Source: Sphingomonas sp. QA11
GTDB lineage: Bacteria > Pseudomonadota > Alphaproteobacteria > Sphingomonadales > Sphingomonadaceae
NCBI RefSeq assembly: GCF_028473665.1
Contig: NZ_CP098774.1
Coordinates: forward strand, 1,488,001 to 1,552,000
Direction of reading: 5' to 3'
Length of the DNA: 64,000 bases
Under the pieces are notes generated by a model. That model made no database searches. It was given only the letters and a program-made list of their open reading frames with translations, and had not been told where the DNA came from. The position numbers were made by a program, and so were the translations under genes. Positions 9,412 to 18,760 of the stretch are shown here, one piece after another (the first letter of the stretch is position 1; each line of letters starts with the position of its first letter).

Positions 9412-9477
9412 ATGGCACACGGCACCGCGCATATCGGGTCGACGCGTTACCGCACGGATATCACCGTCAGCGGCTAA
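9412..9477 (+). pseudogene. Truncated OsmC-family gene, 5' fragment only
   Basis: An ATG at 9412, 18 bp after the second pirin and preceded by GAGGAGG, opens a frame of 21 codons reading MAHGTAHIGSTRYRTDI and then a stop. This matches the opening of OsmC/Ohr-like peroxide-resistance proteins (about 140 aa), but the rest, with both catalytic cysteines, is missing. The break at about 9472 is 200 bp before the insertion-sequence remnant, so the loss probably came with that element or with a second rearrangement. It cannot be functional. Confidence 0.6.
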
Positions 9478-9674
9478 GAGACGGCCCGAGGGATTCCCGA
9501 CTGAATACGAACCAGACAGCGGCCAGAGCAAACACGGCCGCTGCCCGAGACTCACGCTCGCCGACGTACTGGCCTGGATAAAAACGCGCCCTCTGGTAGA
9601 ATTGCAGGGGCGCTACGACTGGGTGGAAGTCGTTGGTATCAGGAATGCTCAGCGCTTCGGCTACGCCAACATTT
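9478..9674. other. Unassigned DNA between OsmC fragment and IS remnant
   Basis: Two frames are open here, one on each strand (about 65 codons each), but neither matches a family I know. The minus-strand frame is continuous with the out-of-frame tail of the transposase remnant. This is probably debris of the gene or element that replaced the 3' part of the OsmC gene. Confidence 0.35.
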
Positions 9675-9678
9675 CTAG

Positions 9679-10187
9679 GTTTCGTGGACAAAAGGGAGCC
9701 ACAGCAATGCTGAAGCGAGGCTGACGAAGCCGAGGTAGGATTCTCTGGTTTTGTCGTGACGTGTGGCGACGCGTCGCCATTTCTTGAGCTTGTTGAAGAG
9801 TTGCTCGACACGTTGCGCTGGCGGTATTTGTCGCGGTCGTGGAGGGCTGGGTTGCGACGTCCGCGCTTGGCGGGGATCACCGCCTGGACGCCATGGAAGG
9901 CGATCTCCGCGCGGATGGCGTCGACATCATAGCCACGGTTGGCAAGCAATGCCTTGGCCTTGTCCGTGATCATGCGGAACAGCGGGCCAAAGCCCTTCAC
10001 ATCATGCCCTCAAAGAAGGGACGATTGTCACCAGCCGGCCGGCAACCGCGTCCTCGCTCCGACGGAAGCAATGGCCCGATCAGATCCCACTCCTCGTCCA
10101 AAAGACCAATCCGCTCGCCCAACGCCGCCTCCAAAAGGCAGCCTTGAATCAACCCCAATCCACCGCGTCAAGCTTCGTCCACGAAGC
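9679..10187 (-). mobile_element. IS5-family insertion sequence remnant (internally deleted)
   Basis: The element is bounded by inverted ends: GTTTCGTGGAC at 9679-9689, and GCTTCGTGGAC on the other strand ending at 10187. Both are flanked by CTAG (9675-9678 and 10188-10191), which fits the YTAR target duplication of IS5-type elements. Only 509 bp remain. On the minus strand the transposase opens with WDLIGPLLPSERGRG, breaks off after FFEGM near 10005, and resumes as GFGPLFRMITDKAK. The middle, with the first two DDE acids, is therefore deleted. The element cannot move by itself. Confidence 0.82.
9680..10150 (-). pseudogene. IS5-family transposase, deleted and frameshifted
   Basis: Three pieces can be read on the minus strand. 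The N-terminal about 30 codons (10150 to 10005) end at an in-frame stop after FFEGMM. The C-terminal region restarts in another frame at 10000 (ITDKAKALLANRGYDVDAIR). A second frameshift near 9810, after DKYRQRN, returns to VEQLFNKLKKWRRVATRHDK and the terminal LPFVHET. The central catalytic core is absent. The family is clear from the C-terminal motif; the gene is dead. Confidence 0.8.
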
Positions 10188-10385
10188 CTAGGATGCGCTC
10201 TATGTCCGGTTGGGAAAAGGACCCAACATGTGAGGGGCCGTTCCGGAGCCGCACGGCGCGTTTCTCGTTCATCGAGATGAGGTTTGTCGCGCGTTCCCGA
10301 CGCCGGACAAAGCTTGTAACGGTGATTTGTAGCATATTGTCGCCAAGCCCTTTCGCTCTCGCCCGCACGACCTATTGCTCTTCTT

Positions 10386-11117
10386 GTGACCGAAAATACA
10401 CATCTTCCCCCGGGACGCCTTCTCGTCGTGGACGACGATGATGAGATCCGGGATTTGGTGCGCGAGCAGCTTGTTCGCGCGGGTTTCGAGGTGGAAACCG
10501 CAGGCGATGTCCGTCAGGCGACCCTGGCTTTGTCTGCAAGTGCGATCGACATCGTCATCCTCGATCTGACGCTTCCCGATGGTGACGGTATCGATCTGTG
10601 CCAACAGCTACGGACAGGGCAAACACATCCAGCGATCATCATCGTTTCCGCGCGAGACGCGGCGGCTGATCGGATCCTGGGTCTCGAAACGGGAGCAGAC
10701 GATTATCTCGTCAAACCCTTCGAGCCCCGTGAACTCATCGCTCGGGTGAGAGGCCTGCTCAGGCGCGTGCAAGGGTCGCAGGACGATTCACGCGAGGTCG
10801 GCGCCCGCTTTGCGCGATTTGGCCCCTGGAGACTTGATCTCGTCAAACGCAGGCTCGTCGCTCCCGACGACAGCGTGGTCGTGCTTCCCTCGGGGGACTA
10901 CGAGGTCCTGCTTCGCTTCGTTCGTGCGCCCCACAGCGTGCTGCAACGCGACGACCTGGCGCCGGAACGAAAGATGACGGTCTGGCTGGATCGGTCGCTG
11001 GACAGCCGCATTTACCGAATTCGCAGGAGGCTTGCGCGAGAACCCGGTGGCGAAGACCTGATATTGTCGGTCCGCAATCAAGGCTATTGCCTTGCCAGCG
11101 ACGTCGAATTCCTGTGA
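10386..11117 (+). CDS. OmpR-family response regulator
   Basis: This 243-aa protein has a receiver domain (residues 10-125) with the acidic cluster VVDDDDE, phospho-acceptor Asp60 (VILDLTLP) and the conserved Lys in YLVKPFEP. The C-terminal winged helix (about 145-240) includes DSRIYRIRRRL and the NQGYCL strand. It starts at GTG 10386, with no good ATG nearby. Its TGA overlaps the ATG of the histidine kinase by one base, so the two form an operon and a cognate pair. The nearest targets are the fucosidase locus downstream, but nothing in the sequence proves that link. Confidence 0.93.
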   Translation: MTENTHLPPGRLLVVDDDDEIRDLVREQLVRAGFEVETAGDVRQATLALSASAIDIVILDLTLPDGDGIDLCQQLRTGQTHPAIIIVSARDAAADRILGLETGADDYLVKPFEPRELIARVRGLLRRVQGSQDDSREVGARFARFGPWRLDLVKRRLVAPDDSVVVLPSGDYEVLLRFVRAPHSVLQRDDLAPERKMTVWLDRSLDSRIYRIRRRLAREPGGEDLILSVRNQGYCLASDVEFL

Positions 11118-12505
11118 TGGCGAACACGGCGGTCCGCTTCTTCGCATCGCTGGCGGGTCGATTGGTCATCATCCTGACGATCGGGATGAGCGCGGCCGCA
11201 ATCTCTTCGCTGGCGGTGGCCGAACGCGTCCGTCAACACGAGTTCGAGCGGTTCAGGGCCGAACGTATCGCCCTGAGCGCCGAAGATGTGCTTCGCCGCC
11301 TGGATAGTGCGCCGGCGCAGACTTCGTCGCTTCTTTCGAACGGAGGCATTATCGGTGCGCATTCCTACAAGGGAAAAACGGGCGGGAGCCAACCGATCGA
11401 TCGCGCCTTGGAGACCGCCTTGCGCAAGCGTTTGCCTCAAGGGCGCGACGCCACCGGGTTCAAGGCGCGCTTCGAGGAGTGTTTCGGACCATTCACCAAA
11501 GATCTGGAAGCCAAATTCAGTCAGCGGGCCGCCGGCTTTGTCCCGCTTCTGCCGGAATGTTGGGTCGTAAAGGCTCGCAATCCGGAAGGAGGACCGTTCA
11601 CCTTGATCGCGTTCGACTTGCCTGCGCTGGGCGTTCAGCGAAGTGCGACGCTCAATCCGGTATATCTGTTGCTCATCATCGTGGCCGCGGCGATCCTCTC
11701 GATTATCGTAGCCCGGCTGGCGCTGGCTTCGCTGGACAAGCTGACCCTTGCCGCCCATGCCTTCTCGGACGATATCGATGCCGAGCCGATTGCAGAGACA
11801 GGCCCGACCGACGTCCGGGATGCGTTCGTCGCGTTCAACATCATGCAGCGGCGGGTGCGCGAGGGAGTCCGTGAACGGACACGGATCCTGGCTGCCATCA
11901 GTCACGATCTCCAGACGCCTCTTACGCGAATGCGCCTACGCCTTGAGCAGATCGACGACATTGCCCTGCGCGAGCGTCTGATCACCGACCTTGCGATGAT
12001 GCTCCGTCTCGTCAGGGAAGGCCTGACGCTAGCACGCAGCAGCGAGTCCAACGAGGAATGGGCAATGCTCGACCTGAACTCGCTGATCGAAAGCCTTGTC
12101 GACGAAGCGGTGCAGGATGGACACGATGTTACGAGTCGGGAGTGTCAGCTCGTGATCCGCTCCAAGCCGGACGCTCTGGCGCGCGTACTTCAGAACCTCC
12201 TCGACAATGCGGTACGCTATGCTGGTCGCGCACGTATCATTGCCATCTCTACCGAAAGTGGCGTGACCATTGAAATCCATGACGATGGTCCCGGTATTCC
12301 CGGCACCGATCTTGAGCGAATGTTCGAACCCTTTGTGCGAGGAGAAGCGAGCCGCTCTCGCTCAACCGGAGGGACCGGGATCGGCCTGACGATCGCTCGA
12401 GCGCAGGCCAAGACGTTTGGCGGCCGTGTCTTTCTCGCCAATGCGCCAGGCGGCGGCTTGATCGCGACATTGGCGCTGCCAAGACCCTCTCTCAACGCTG
12501 CTTAG
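11117..12505 (+). CDS. Sensor histidine kinase with HAMP domain
   Basis: This 462-aa membrane kinase has a TM helix at about residues 12-32, a periplasmic sensor region of roughly 140 residues, a second TM at about 175-200 and a HAMP segment. The H-box is ISHDLQTPLTRMRLR (His near 261). The ATPase domain shows the N-box LQNLLDNAVRYA, the G1 box DDGPGIPG and the G2 box GGTGIGL. The layout resembles EnvZ/CpxA-type kinases paired with OmpR regulators. I chose the ATG at 11117 because it overlaps the regulator stop; an upstream in-frame start would overlap by 30 bases. Signal unknown. Confidence 0.92.
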   Translation: MANTAVRFFASLAGRLVIILTIGMSAAAISSLAVAERVRQHEFERFRAERIALSAEDVLRRLDSAPAQTSSLLSNGGIIGAHSYKGKTGGSQPIDRALETALRKRLPQGRDATGFKARFEECFGPFTKDLEAKFSQRAAGFVPLLPECWVVKARNPEGGPFTLIAFDLPALGVQRSATLNPVYLLLIIVAAAILSIIVARLALASLDKLTLAAHAFSDDIDAEPIAETGPTDVRDAFVAFNIMQRRVREGVRERTRILAAISHDLQTPLTRMRLRLEQIDDIALRERLITDLAMMLRLVREGLTLARSSESNEEWAMLDLNSLIESLVDEAVQDGHDVTSRECQLVIRSKPDALARVLQNLLDNAVRYAGRARIIAISTESGVTIEIHDDGPGIPGTDLERMFEPFVRGEASRSRSTGGTGIGLTIARAQAKTFGGRVFLANAPGGGLIATLALPRPSLNAA

Positions 12506-12631
12506 ACATGCCGAGAGGACGCCAAACTCGCACCAAGCCAGTCAGGCTAAAAAACTATATATGAGAATTGGATTTCACTTGTAGAATGAAGGTTGCGGTG
12601 GGTCCGCGCTGCATCGCATGGGGGGGCATGG

Positions 12632-14992
12632 ATGACGAGTGGCGATAACAAAGACATTTCGCGGCGAACGGTTCTGAGAGGGTCTGCCGGCGTTGCAGCC
12701 GGGTTGATGATTCCGGAAAAGTCGGCCGCCGTCACTTCGCCCCATCAACACCGTCTATGGTATCGTCAGCCGGCGCGCGAATGGACCGAGGCGCTGCCGG
12801 TCGGCAATGGCCGCCTGGGCGCTATGGTCTTCGGTGGAACCGCGCAGGAACGGCTACAGCTGAACGAGGACACGCTATGGGCCGGAGGCCCATATGATCC
12901 CGTCAATGGCGAGGCGCGTGCCGCCCTGCCTAACGTGCGAAACCTGATCTTTGCGGGCCGATATGCCGAGGCGCAGGCGCTTGCCAATGCCAAGCTCATG
13001 GCCAAGCCGCTCACCCAGATGCCCTATCAGACGATCGGCGATCTGCTGATCGAGATGCCGGGGGCGGCAGGCGTGGCTGTGACCGAGTATGAGCGTGAGC
13101 TGGATATCGATGGGGCGATCGCTACGACCCGTTTTGTGTCAAATGGAGTTCACTTTCGCCGGTCGGTCGTGGCATCCCCGATCCGCCAGGTCATCGCTGT
13201 TCATATCGAGGCGAGCCTAGCGGGCGCCATCGATTTGAACGTCATGTTGAAGTCGCCGCACGACGCCGAAGTGAAGGTCTCCGGCGCCACGATCCAGCTC
13301 GCCGGACGCAACCGCGCGGAGAAGGGTATTGCTGCCGCCCTCAGGTTCGAGGCCCGTGTCCAGGTGCGTCCCACAGGTGGTACGCTCACCGTGGGTGACG
13401 CGGGCCTGGCCGTTCGGGCGGCCGACGCAGTCACATTGCTGATCGCGATTGCGACAAGCTACCGTGGACCTCAGGACGTCGCGGGTGACCCGTCGCAGGT
13501 TACAGCTGAGCAGATCGCTGGGGCGCGCGCGCTCGCCTTTCGGCAGATCGCTGCCGAAACGACAGCCGAGCATCGGCGTCTCTACAGGGGCGTGTCTTTC
13601 GATCTTGGATCGACACCTGAGGCCGACCGCCCGACGGATGAGCGGATCCGGACCAGCGAAAGCTCCAACGATCCAGCACTCGCCGCACTGTATTTCCAAT
13701 ATGGGCGCTATTTGCTGATCTGTTCTTCACGGCCGGGGAGCCAGCCGGCAAATCTCCAGGGCATCTGGAACGAAAGCATCGCTCCGCCCTGGGGATCCAA
13801 ATATACGATAAACATCAATACCGAGATGAATTATTGGCCCGCCGAGCCGACTGGGCTCGCCGAATGCACCGAGCCGTTGATCAAGATGGTCCGTGAACTT
13901 TCAGAGACAGGTAGCCGGACGGCGCGGGAAATGTACGGCGCTCGCGGCTGGGTCGCTCACCACAATAGCGACCTGTGGCGTGCGACGGCGCCGATCGACG
14001 GAGCGCAGTGGGGCTTGTGGCCGCTCGGCGGCGCATGGCTATGCACGCATTTATGGGATCGCTTCGATTACGGCCGGGACCTTGCCTATCTGCGCTCGGT
14101 ATATCCGCTTATGCGCGATGCAGCCCTTTTCTTCCTGGACGTCCTGCAATCCGATCCCACCAGCGGGGAACTCGTCACCAACCCGTCGCTGTCACCGGAA
14201 AATGTGCATCCAAAAGGTGCTTCGATCTGTGCCGGCCCGGCAATGGACATGCAGATCTTGCGCGACCTGTTCGATCAGGTGTCAGCTGCGGCGGGAATCC
14301 TGAACGTCGACGCGGACTTTGTTACCCAGGTGCGGGCGACCCGCGCGCGTCTCGCCCGCGACCGGATCGGCGCGCAGGGTCAGTTGCAGGAATGGCACGA
14401 AGACTGGGACGCCCAGGCGCCAGAGCCGCATCATCGGCATGTGTCGCATCTCTACGGCCTGTATCCGAGCCATCAGATCAATCTTGACGACACGCCGGAC
14501 CTTGCGCGTGCGGCACGGCGATCGCTCGAGTTGCGGGGCGATGAGTCGACGGGATGGGCGACCGCCTGGCGCGCCAATCTCTGGGCGCGATTGCGGGACG
14601 GCGAGCATGCGCACCGAATCCTCCGGTTTCTGCTCGGGCCCGGGCGCACCTATCCCAACATGTTCGACGCTCACCCGCCGTTTCAAATCGACGGCAATTT
14701 TGGCGGTGCAGCAGCCATGGCGGAGATGCTCATGCAAAGCCGTGGCGATGAGATTCTGTTGTTGCCCGCATTGCCCTCGGCATGGCCTACCGGCTCGATG
14801 ACTGGCCTCCGGGCGCGAGGTCGCTGCCGGGTTGATCTGGCCTGGAAAGACGGCGAGATTTTGTCGGTGACCCTGACGGGCGGTATCGCGGGCAAGCGCA
14901 CCGTCCGCCTTGGCGACGCACGAACGATCGTCACGCTGAAACCGGGCAAACCTGTTCGCCTAAGAGGGCGCTCTCTCTCGCGCCAAGTCTGA
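12632..14992 (+). CDS. Glycoside hydrolase family 95 alpha-L-fucosidase, Tat-exported
   Basis: The 786-aa product is of normal GH95 length. The N-terminus has a Tat motif (SRRTVLRG, about residues 9-16) and a hydrophobic stretch, so it is probably exported folded. The N-terminal beta domain opens LPVGNGRLGAMVFGG. The (alpha/alpha)6 barrel contains the catalytic-site motifs NINTEMNYWPAEP (paired Asn), SLSPEN (general-acid Glu, near residue 526) and FQIDGNFGG (Asp, near 687). GH95 enzymes cleave terminal alpha-1,2-L-fucose, as on xyloglucan galactose; some act on L-galactose. It starts the sugar locus and converges with the GH3 gene. Confidence 0.93.
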   Translation: MTSGDNKDISRRTVLRGSAGVAAGLMIPEKSAAVTSPHQHRLWYRQPAREWTEALPVGNGRLGAMVFGGTAQERLQLNEDTLWAGGPYDPVNGEARAALPNVRNLIFAGRYAEAQALANAKLMAKPLTQMPYQTIGDLLIEMPGAAGVAVTEYERELDIDGAIATTRFVSNGVHFRRSVVASPIRQVIAVHIEASLAGAIDLNVMLKSPHDAEVKVSGATIQLAGRNRAEKGIAAALRFEARVQVRPTGGTLTVGDAGLAVRAADAVTLLIAIATSYRGPQDVAGDPSQVTAEQIAGARALAFRQIAAETTAEHRRLYRGVSFDLGSTPEADRPTDERIRTSESSNDPALAALYFQYGRYLLICSSRPGSQPANLQGIWNESIAPPWGSKYTININTEMNYWPAEPTGLAECTEPLIKMVRELSETGSRTAREMYGARGWVAHHNSDLWRATAPIDGAQWGLWPLGGAWLCTHLWDRFDYGRDLAYLRSVYPLMRDAALFFLDVLQSDPTSGELVTNPSLSPENVHPKGASICAGPAMDMQILRDLFDQVSAAAGILNVDADFVTQVRATRARLARDRIGAQGQLQEWHEDWDAQAPEPHHRHVSHLYGLYPSHQINLDDTPDLARAARRSLELRGDESTGWATAWRANLWARLRDGEHAHRILRFLLGPGRTYPNMFDAHPPFQIDGNFGGAAAMAEMLMQSRGDEILLLPALPSAWPTGSMTGLRARGRCRVDLAWKDGEILSVTLTGGIAGKRTVRLGDARTIVTLKPGKPVRLRGRSLSRQV

Positions 14993-15162
14993 TGGCTGAT
15001 GGCAATGGCGCGTGCCTTCCGCACCGCTCTCGCATGTCAAAGCAAGGCTAACTCGGACCGACGGACGCCGCGACCGGGGCGCTCCCAAGGAGGACGACGC
15101 GATGCCACGCCGGCATTACCGGGCCCGACATCGCTGCTGATACCGCATCGCCTCCGCCGCAA

Positions 15163-17835
15163 TCATTTTGGCAGATCGACGGGATCATCGACTCTAAAGA
15201 CGGCAGATTGGCCTGCCACGCCTGTCTCAGGCTGACCCGAACCCACCGTCACGCGGTACTGTCCCTTCAGGACCCGACGGGTACCGTCGAGTGCGACAGT
15301 GCTCAGGTCGCGCGGGCTGAGGTCGAAGCTGACCTTCCGCGCCTCGCCCGGTTTCAGGGAAAGGCGTTGGAAACCCCGCAGCGCGACACGCGGCGTGCCG
15401 GGCTCGTCCGGGAAGTTCAGATAGAGCTGAGCGACCTCGTCGCCGGGCCGGGTGCCGGTGTTTCGGATCTCAGTTGTAATGCGGACGCCCTTTTCGGCTC
15501 CGCCGCGGGCCGTATCGACCTTGACCGGCGCATAGGCGAAGCTGGTGTAGCTGAGCCCGTAGCCGAAAGGATACACCGGCTTGCCAGTGAAGTAGCGATA
15601 CGTGCGTCCCTTCATGTCATAATCGCCAAAGGGCGGCAGATCGCCAATGCTCCGGTAGAAGGTCAGTGGTAGGCGGCCGCTCGGGTTGGTGCGGCCGGAC
15701 AGGACGTTCGCGATCGCGAGGCCGCCAGACTGGCCGGGATACCAGGCCTCGATCAGCGCAGCTGAATTATCCTTGGCCCAGGACAGGTTGATCGGACTTC
15801 CGTTCATCGCCACCACCACCAGCGGCTTTCCGGTCGCTTTCGCTTTCTGCAGCAGGGCAATCTGATCGGCAGGGAGATCGAGCGTCGTCTTGTCGCCGCC
15901 CTTGAATCCCGGAACCTCGACGGGCGATTCTTCCGCCTCCAGGTCCGATGTCAGACCCACGACCGCTACAAGGACGTCGGCCTTCGCGGCAGCGGCGGCG
16001 AGAGCGGCACCCGGCGTATTGGAAACGCGTTTCCAGACCAAACCCGTCCCGGCAGACCCATGAGCGGTCGCTGTGATTTCGACCGGATAGCGCTTGCCCT
16101 TGACGAGTTCGACAATCTTCATCGTCGGAAGGCTGTTCCACTGAGACTTGCTCAGATCGACGAACGGCTTGCCGTCGAGCGTCATCTCGCCGTCCGTCCC
16201 GTTCATGCCGAGCCGATAGGTCCCACTCTCAGGGGGGACGATGAAACCGGTCCATACGACGCGGTGATAGTCGGTGACTTCCTTCAGCGACAGACCGCGT
16301 CCGCCGACATCGGCCTCGCGCCGCGTAATCGACGGCGTGGGCGCGTATTTCAGATCGGCCAGGTTCTTGCGCGAGGCATTTGACGTGAAAAAGCGCGGAG
16401 GAGTGGTCGTCGCATTGTAGTAGCGCGCGAGCAGGCCGGGCGCACCATCGGGTGTCCGTAGCGCGGTCGAAGGGATTCGGTCTCCGTCGGTGAACGTGGG
16501 CGCCGCTGGCGCATAGCTGATGCTGGCGCCCGGCATGGCTTGGCGAAGCCCGTCCAGGACAGAAATTGGCGGCGCAGACATAGGTGCTGAATAGTTGCCG
16601 CGCAGAACGCGGGTAGCGTCGCCGAGCGGGCCGATCACCGCGACGCGCACGCCGCGGCGAAGCGGCAGGACCCCATCATTCTTGAGCAGGACAAGGCTTT
16701 TTTCGGCGGCATTCAAGGCAATCCGATCATGTTCGGGCGCTCCGATGGCCGATGACGGCACGGTGTCGGTGCGAAGGCCCGGCAAGTCACCAGTTCGGAT
16801 GCGCGCGGCGAAGAGCCGGATCAGTGCGCGATCGATGTCGCCGATCGAGATCAGCCCGCGCTCCAAGGCCTCGCGATAGCGTTCCCCGAGACCGCCGGCG
16901 TCACCGAGCGTCGCACCATTGCATTCGCTATCGACCCCGGCGCGCATCGCCGCGGCGACTGCGGCGGCCGCATCGGGGGCATATTTGTGATTGTCGCTGA
17001 TGTCCCTGACCGCATCGCAGTCAGAAACGACATAGCCGTTAAAGCGCCATGCGCCGCGCAGATGATCCTTCAGCAGAAGATCGCTTGCACAGGCGGGCTG
17101 ACCGTCGATCCGGTTATAGGCGCACATGACCGACCCGGCCTTGCCCTCCACGATAGCGGCACGGAAAGCGGGCAGGTAGGTGTCCTCCAGATCATGCAAG
17201 GAGACAAAGACGTTGGCGCCGTGGCGGGTCGATTCCGGGCCGCTATGGACCGCAAAATGCTTCGGCGTCGCGATCACGTCCGGAAGGTCGGGGTTCGGTC
17301 CCTGAATGCCGGTGATGAAAGCAACACCGAGCCGGGCGGAGAGAAACGGATCCTCTCCGTACGTCTCCTGACCGCGTCCCCAACGCGGATCGCGGAAGAT
17401 GTTGATGTTTGGCGACCAGGTATCGAGACCGGTCCCGATCCGTCCGGTCTTGCCGGTCTGGCGCGCCAGCGTGTGCAGGCCGCGCACTTCGGTGCTGATG
17501 ACGCCCGCAACATCCTTGACCAAGGGGGCGTCGAATGTGGCGGCAAGCCCGATCGGCTCGGGAAAATTGGTGGTCGGGACCGAGCCGAGCGCTCCATGAA
17601 GCGATTCTGTCCACCAGTTATAGTCCGGTACGTCGAGCCGCGAGATGGCAGGGGCGACGTTGACGAGTTGATCCAATTTTTCGTCGAGAGTGAGCTTCGT
17701 GACTATCTGTGCAGCCATGCGGTCCGCAGTCGCTTTGGCGTCGCTGACGCCCGATTGCGCAGTGGCGGGCGTTGCCGACAGCGCAATGCCGAGAAGCATT
17801 GCCTGCCGCAGTTTGCGAAGTCGGCTCATCGCCAT
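15163..17835 (-). CDS. Glycoside hydrolase family 3 with PA14 insert, secreted
   Basis: The 890-aa product starts with a Sec-type signal peptide (SRLRKLRQAMLLG, then ATPATAQ). The GH3 N-terminal TIM barrel (about 40-370) contains YNWWTESLHGALG, as in beta-xylosidase/beta-glucosidase-type GH3, and the nucleophile Asp in VVSDCDAVR (near residue 270). A PA14 domain is inserted at about 465-600 in the C-terminal alpha/beta domain, where it usually shapes the sugar-binding site. An Fn3-like domain (about 790-870) closes the protein. I chose ATG 17835, after GGGAGAGAGACT; the open frame upstream is antisense to the lactonase gene. Exact substrate unknown. Confidence 0.92.
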   Translation of the reverse strand: MAMSRLRKLRQAMLLGIALSATPATAQSGVSDAKATADRMAAQIVTKLTLDEKLDQLVNVAPAISRLDVPDYNWWTESLHGALGSVPTTNFPEPIGLAATFDAPLVKDVAGVISTEVRGLHTLARQTGKTGRIGTGLDTWSPNINIFRDPRWGRGQETYGEDPFLSARLGVAFITGIQGPNPDLPDVIATPKHFAVHSGPESTRHGANVFVSLHDLEDTYLPAFRAAIVEGKAGSVMCAYNRIDGQPACASDLLLKDHLRGAWRFNGYVVSDCDAVRDISDNHKYAPDAAAAVAAAMRAGVDSECNGATLGDAGGLGERYREALERGLISIGDIDRALIRLFAARIRTGDLPGLRTDTVPSSAIGAPEHDRIALNAAEKSLVLLKNDGVLPLRRGVRVAVIGPLGDATRVLRGNYSAPMSAPPISVLDGLRQAMPGASISYAPAAPTFTDGDRIPSTALRTPDGAPGLLARYYNATTTPPRFFTSNASRKNLADLKYAPTPSITRREADVGGRGLSLKEVTDYHRVVWTGFIVPPESGTYRLGMNGTDGEMTLDGKPFVDLSKSQWNSLPTMKIVELVKGKRYPVEITATAHGSAGTGLVWKRVSNTPGAALAAAAAKADVLVAVVGLTSDLEAEESPVEVPGFKGGDKTTLDLPADQIALLQKAKATGKPLVVVAMNGSPINLSWAKDNSAALIEAWYPGQSGGLAIANVLSGRTNPSGRLPLTFYRSIGDLPPFGDYDMKGRTYRYFTGKPVYPFGYGLSYTSFAYAPVKVDTARGGAEKGVRITTEIRNTGTRPGDEVAQLYLNFPDEPGTPRVALRGFQRLSLKPGEARKVSFDLSPRDLSTVALDGTRRVLKGQYRVTVGSGQPETGVAGQSAVFRVDDPVDLPK

Positions 17836-18686
17836 AGTCTCTCTCCCATCTTCCTCGTTTGCTCGGTCTGCGACAGGCCGTAAAATTCTGCGGCCGCACC
17901 AGCGAACAGGCGCTCGTGTTGCGATTTGCCAAGCCCGGTGAGGCGCGTCGCTGTGACGACCCATTCGTGATACCTGTCGCCCGAAAGACGCAGCACCGGC
18001 CAGTCGCTGCCCCACATCAACCGGTCCCCGAAAATGTCGATTAGGTGCTCGACATAGGGTCGGAGCGCCGTCGCAGGTTGGCCGGCACTCTGTTCGGTGC
18101 GCAGGCCTGAAAGCTTGCACCAGACGCCGCGGGCCGCCAGCGCGGCTATTTCCATCCGCCAAGGATCGAGCATCTCTCGCGAGATGTGCGGTTTCCCTCC
18201 GTGATCGATGACGATCGGAAGATCGGGCCAGCGGTCGGCAAAACGAGCGAGCATCGAGAGGTGTCGAGGCTGAACCAGCGCGTCCAGCCTCAAGCCGTGC
18301 TGCTGCATCGCGACAATCGCGGGCGCAACCGCGTCTCGCAGCAGCCACCTGGTGTCGGTTATCGATTGGAGCATGGGGCGGAGGCCCCGAAGCTTAGGCG
18401 CTTGCGCCAGTGTTGCGATTCTTTTCGGTGCGTCGCGGGCGGTTATGTCCACCCACCCGACCACCGCTGCAACCAGCGAGGTTTTCCGTGCGAGGTCCAG
18501 CAACCAGTCGGTGTCCGCATCACTGGGTTGAGACTGCACGAGCACGGTGGCCTCCAGGCCAAGCCCGAGCGCTTCTCTCGCCAGGTCCTCCGGGCCGAAA
18601 TCCCGGTGGATCGCAGGCTCGTTACGAGTCGGCCATTAATGTCCCGGTGTGGCGAGAGTCCAGAAATGCTGATGAGCGTCGATCAT
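17826..18686 (-). pseudogene. L-fuconolactonase-type amidohydrolase with premature TAA at codon 17
   Basis: Read from ATG 18686 the product begins MIDAHQHFWTLATPGH, the metal-binding start of Amidohydro_2 lactonases. A TAA follows at 18636-18638, where the family normally has an aromatic residue before WPT. After it the same frame is intact to 17826: HGGKPHIS, WCKLSGL and MWGSDWP are all present, about 270 residues. The missing function is probably hydrolysis of L-fucono-1,5-lactone to L-fuconate. A GTG at 18545 could restart translation but would lose the His-x-His metal site. The 3' end overlaps the GH3 start by 10 bp. Either a true nonsense mutation or a base-call error. Confidence 0.8.
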
Positions 18687-18760
18687 CGACGATCTTTCCC
18701 GAGCTTTACACGGAGGTCGGCAACGATGCATCTGGACATGAAGAAGCGCGAAAGAGGTCC

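Noticed and set aside
10168..10368. 66-codon minus-strand frame between the IS remnant and the response regulator
   Set aside because: It crosses the IS border, overlaps the regulator's promoter and shows no similarity to known proteins.
17836..18348. Possible 170-residue N-terminal extension of the GH3 protein
   Set aside because: The frame is open only as the complement of the lactonase gene's other frame; the signal peptide and GGGAGAG box at 17835 mark the true start.
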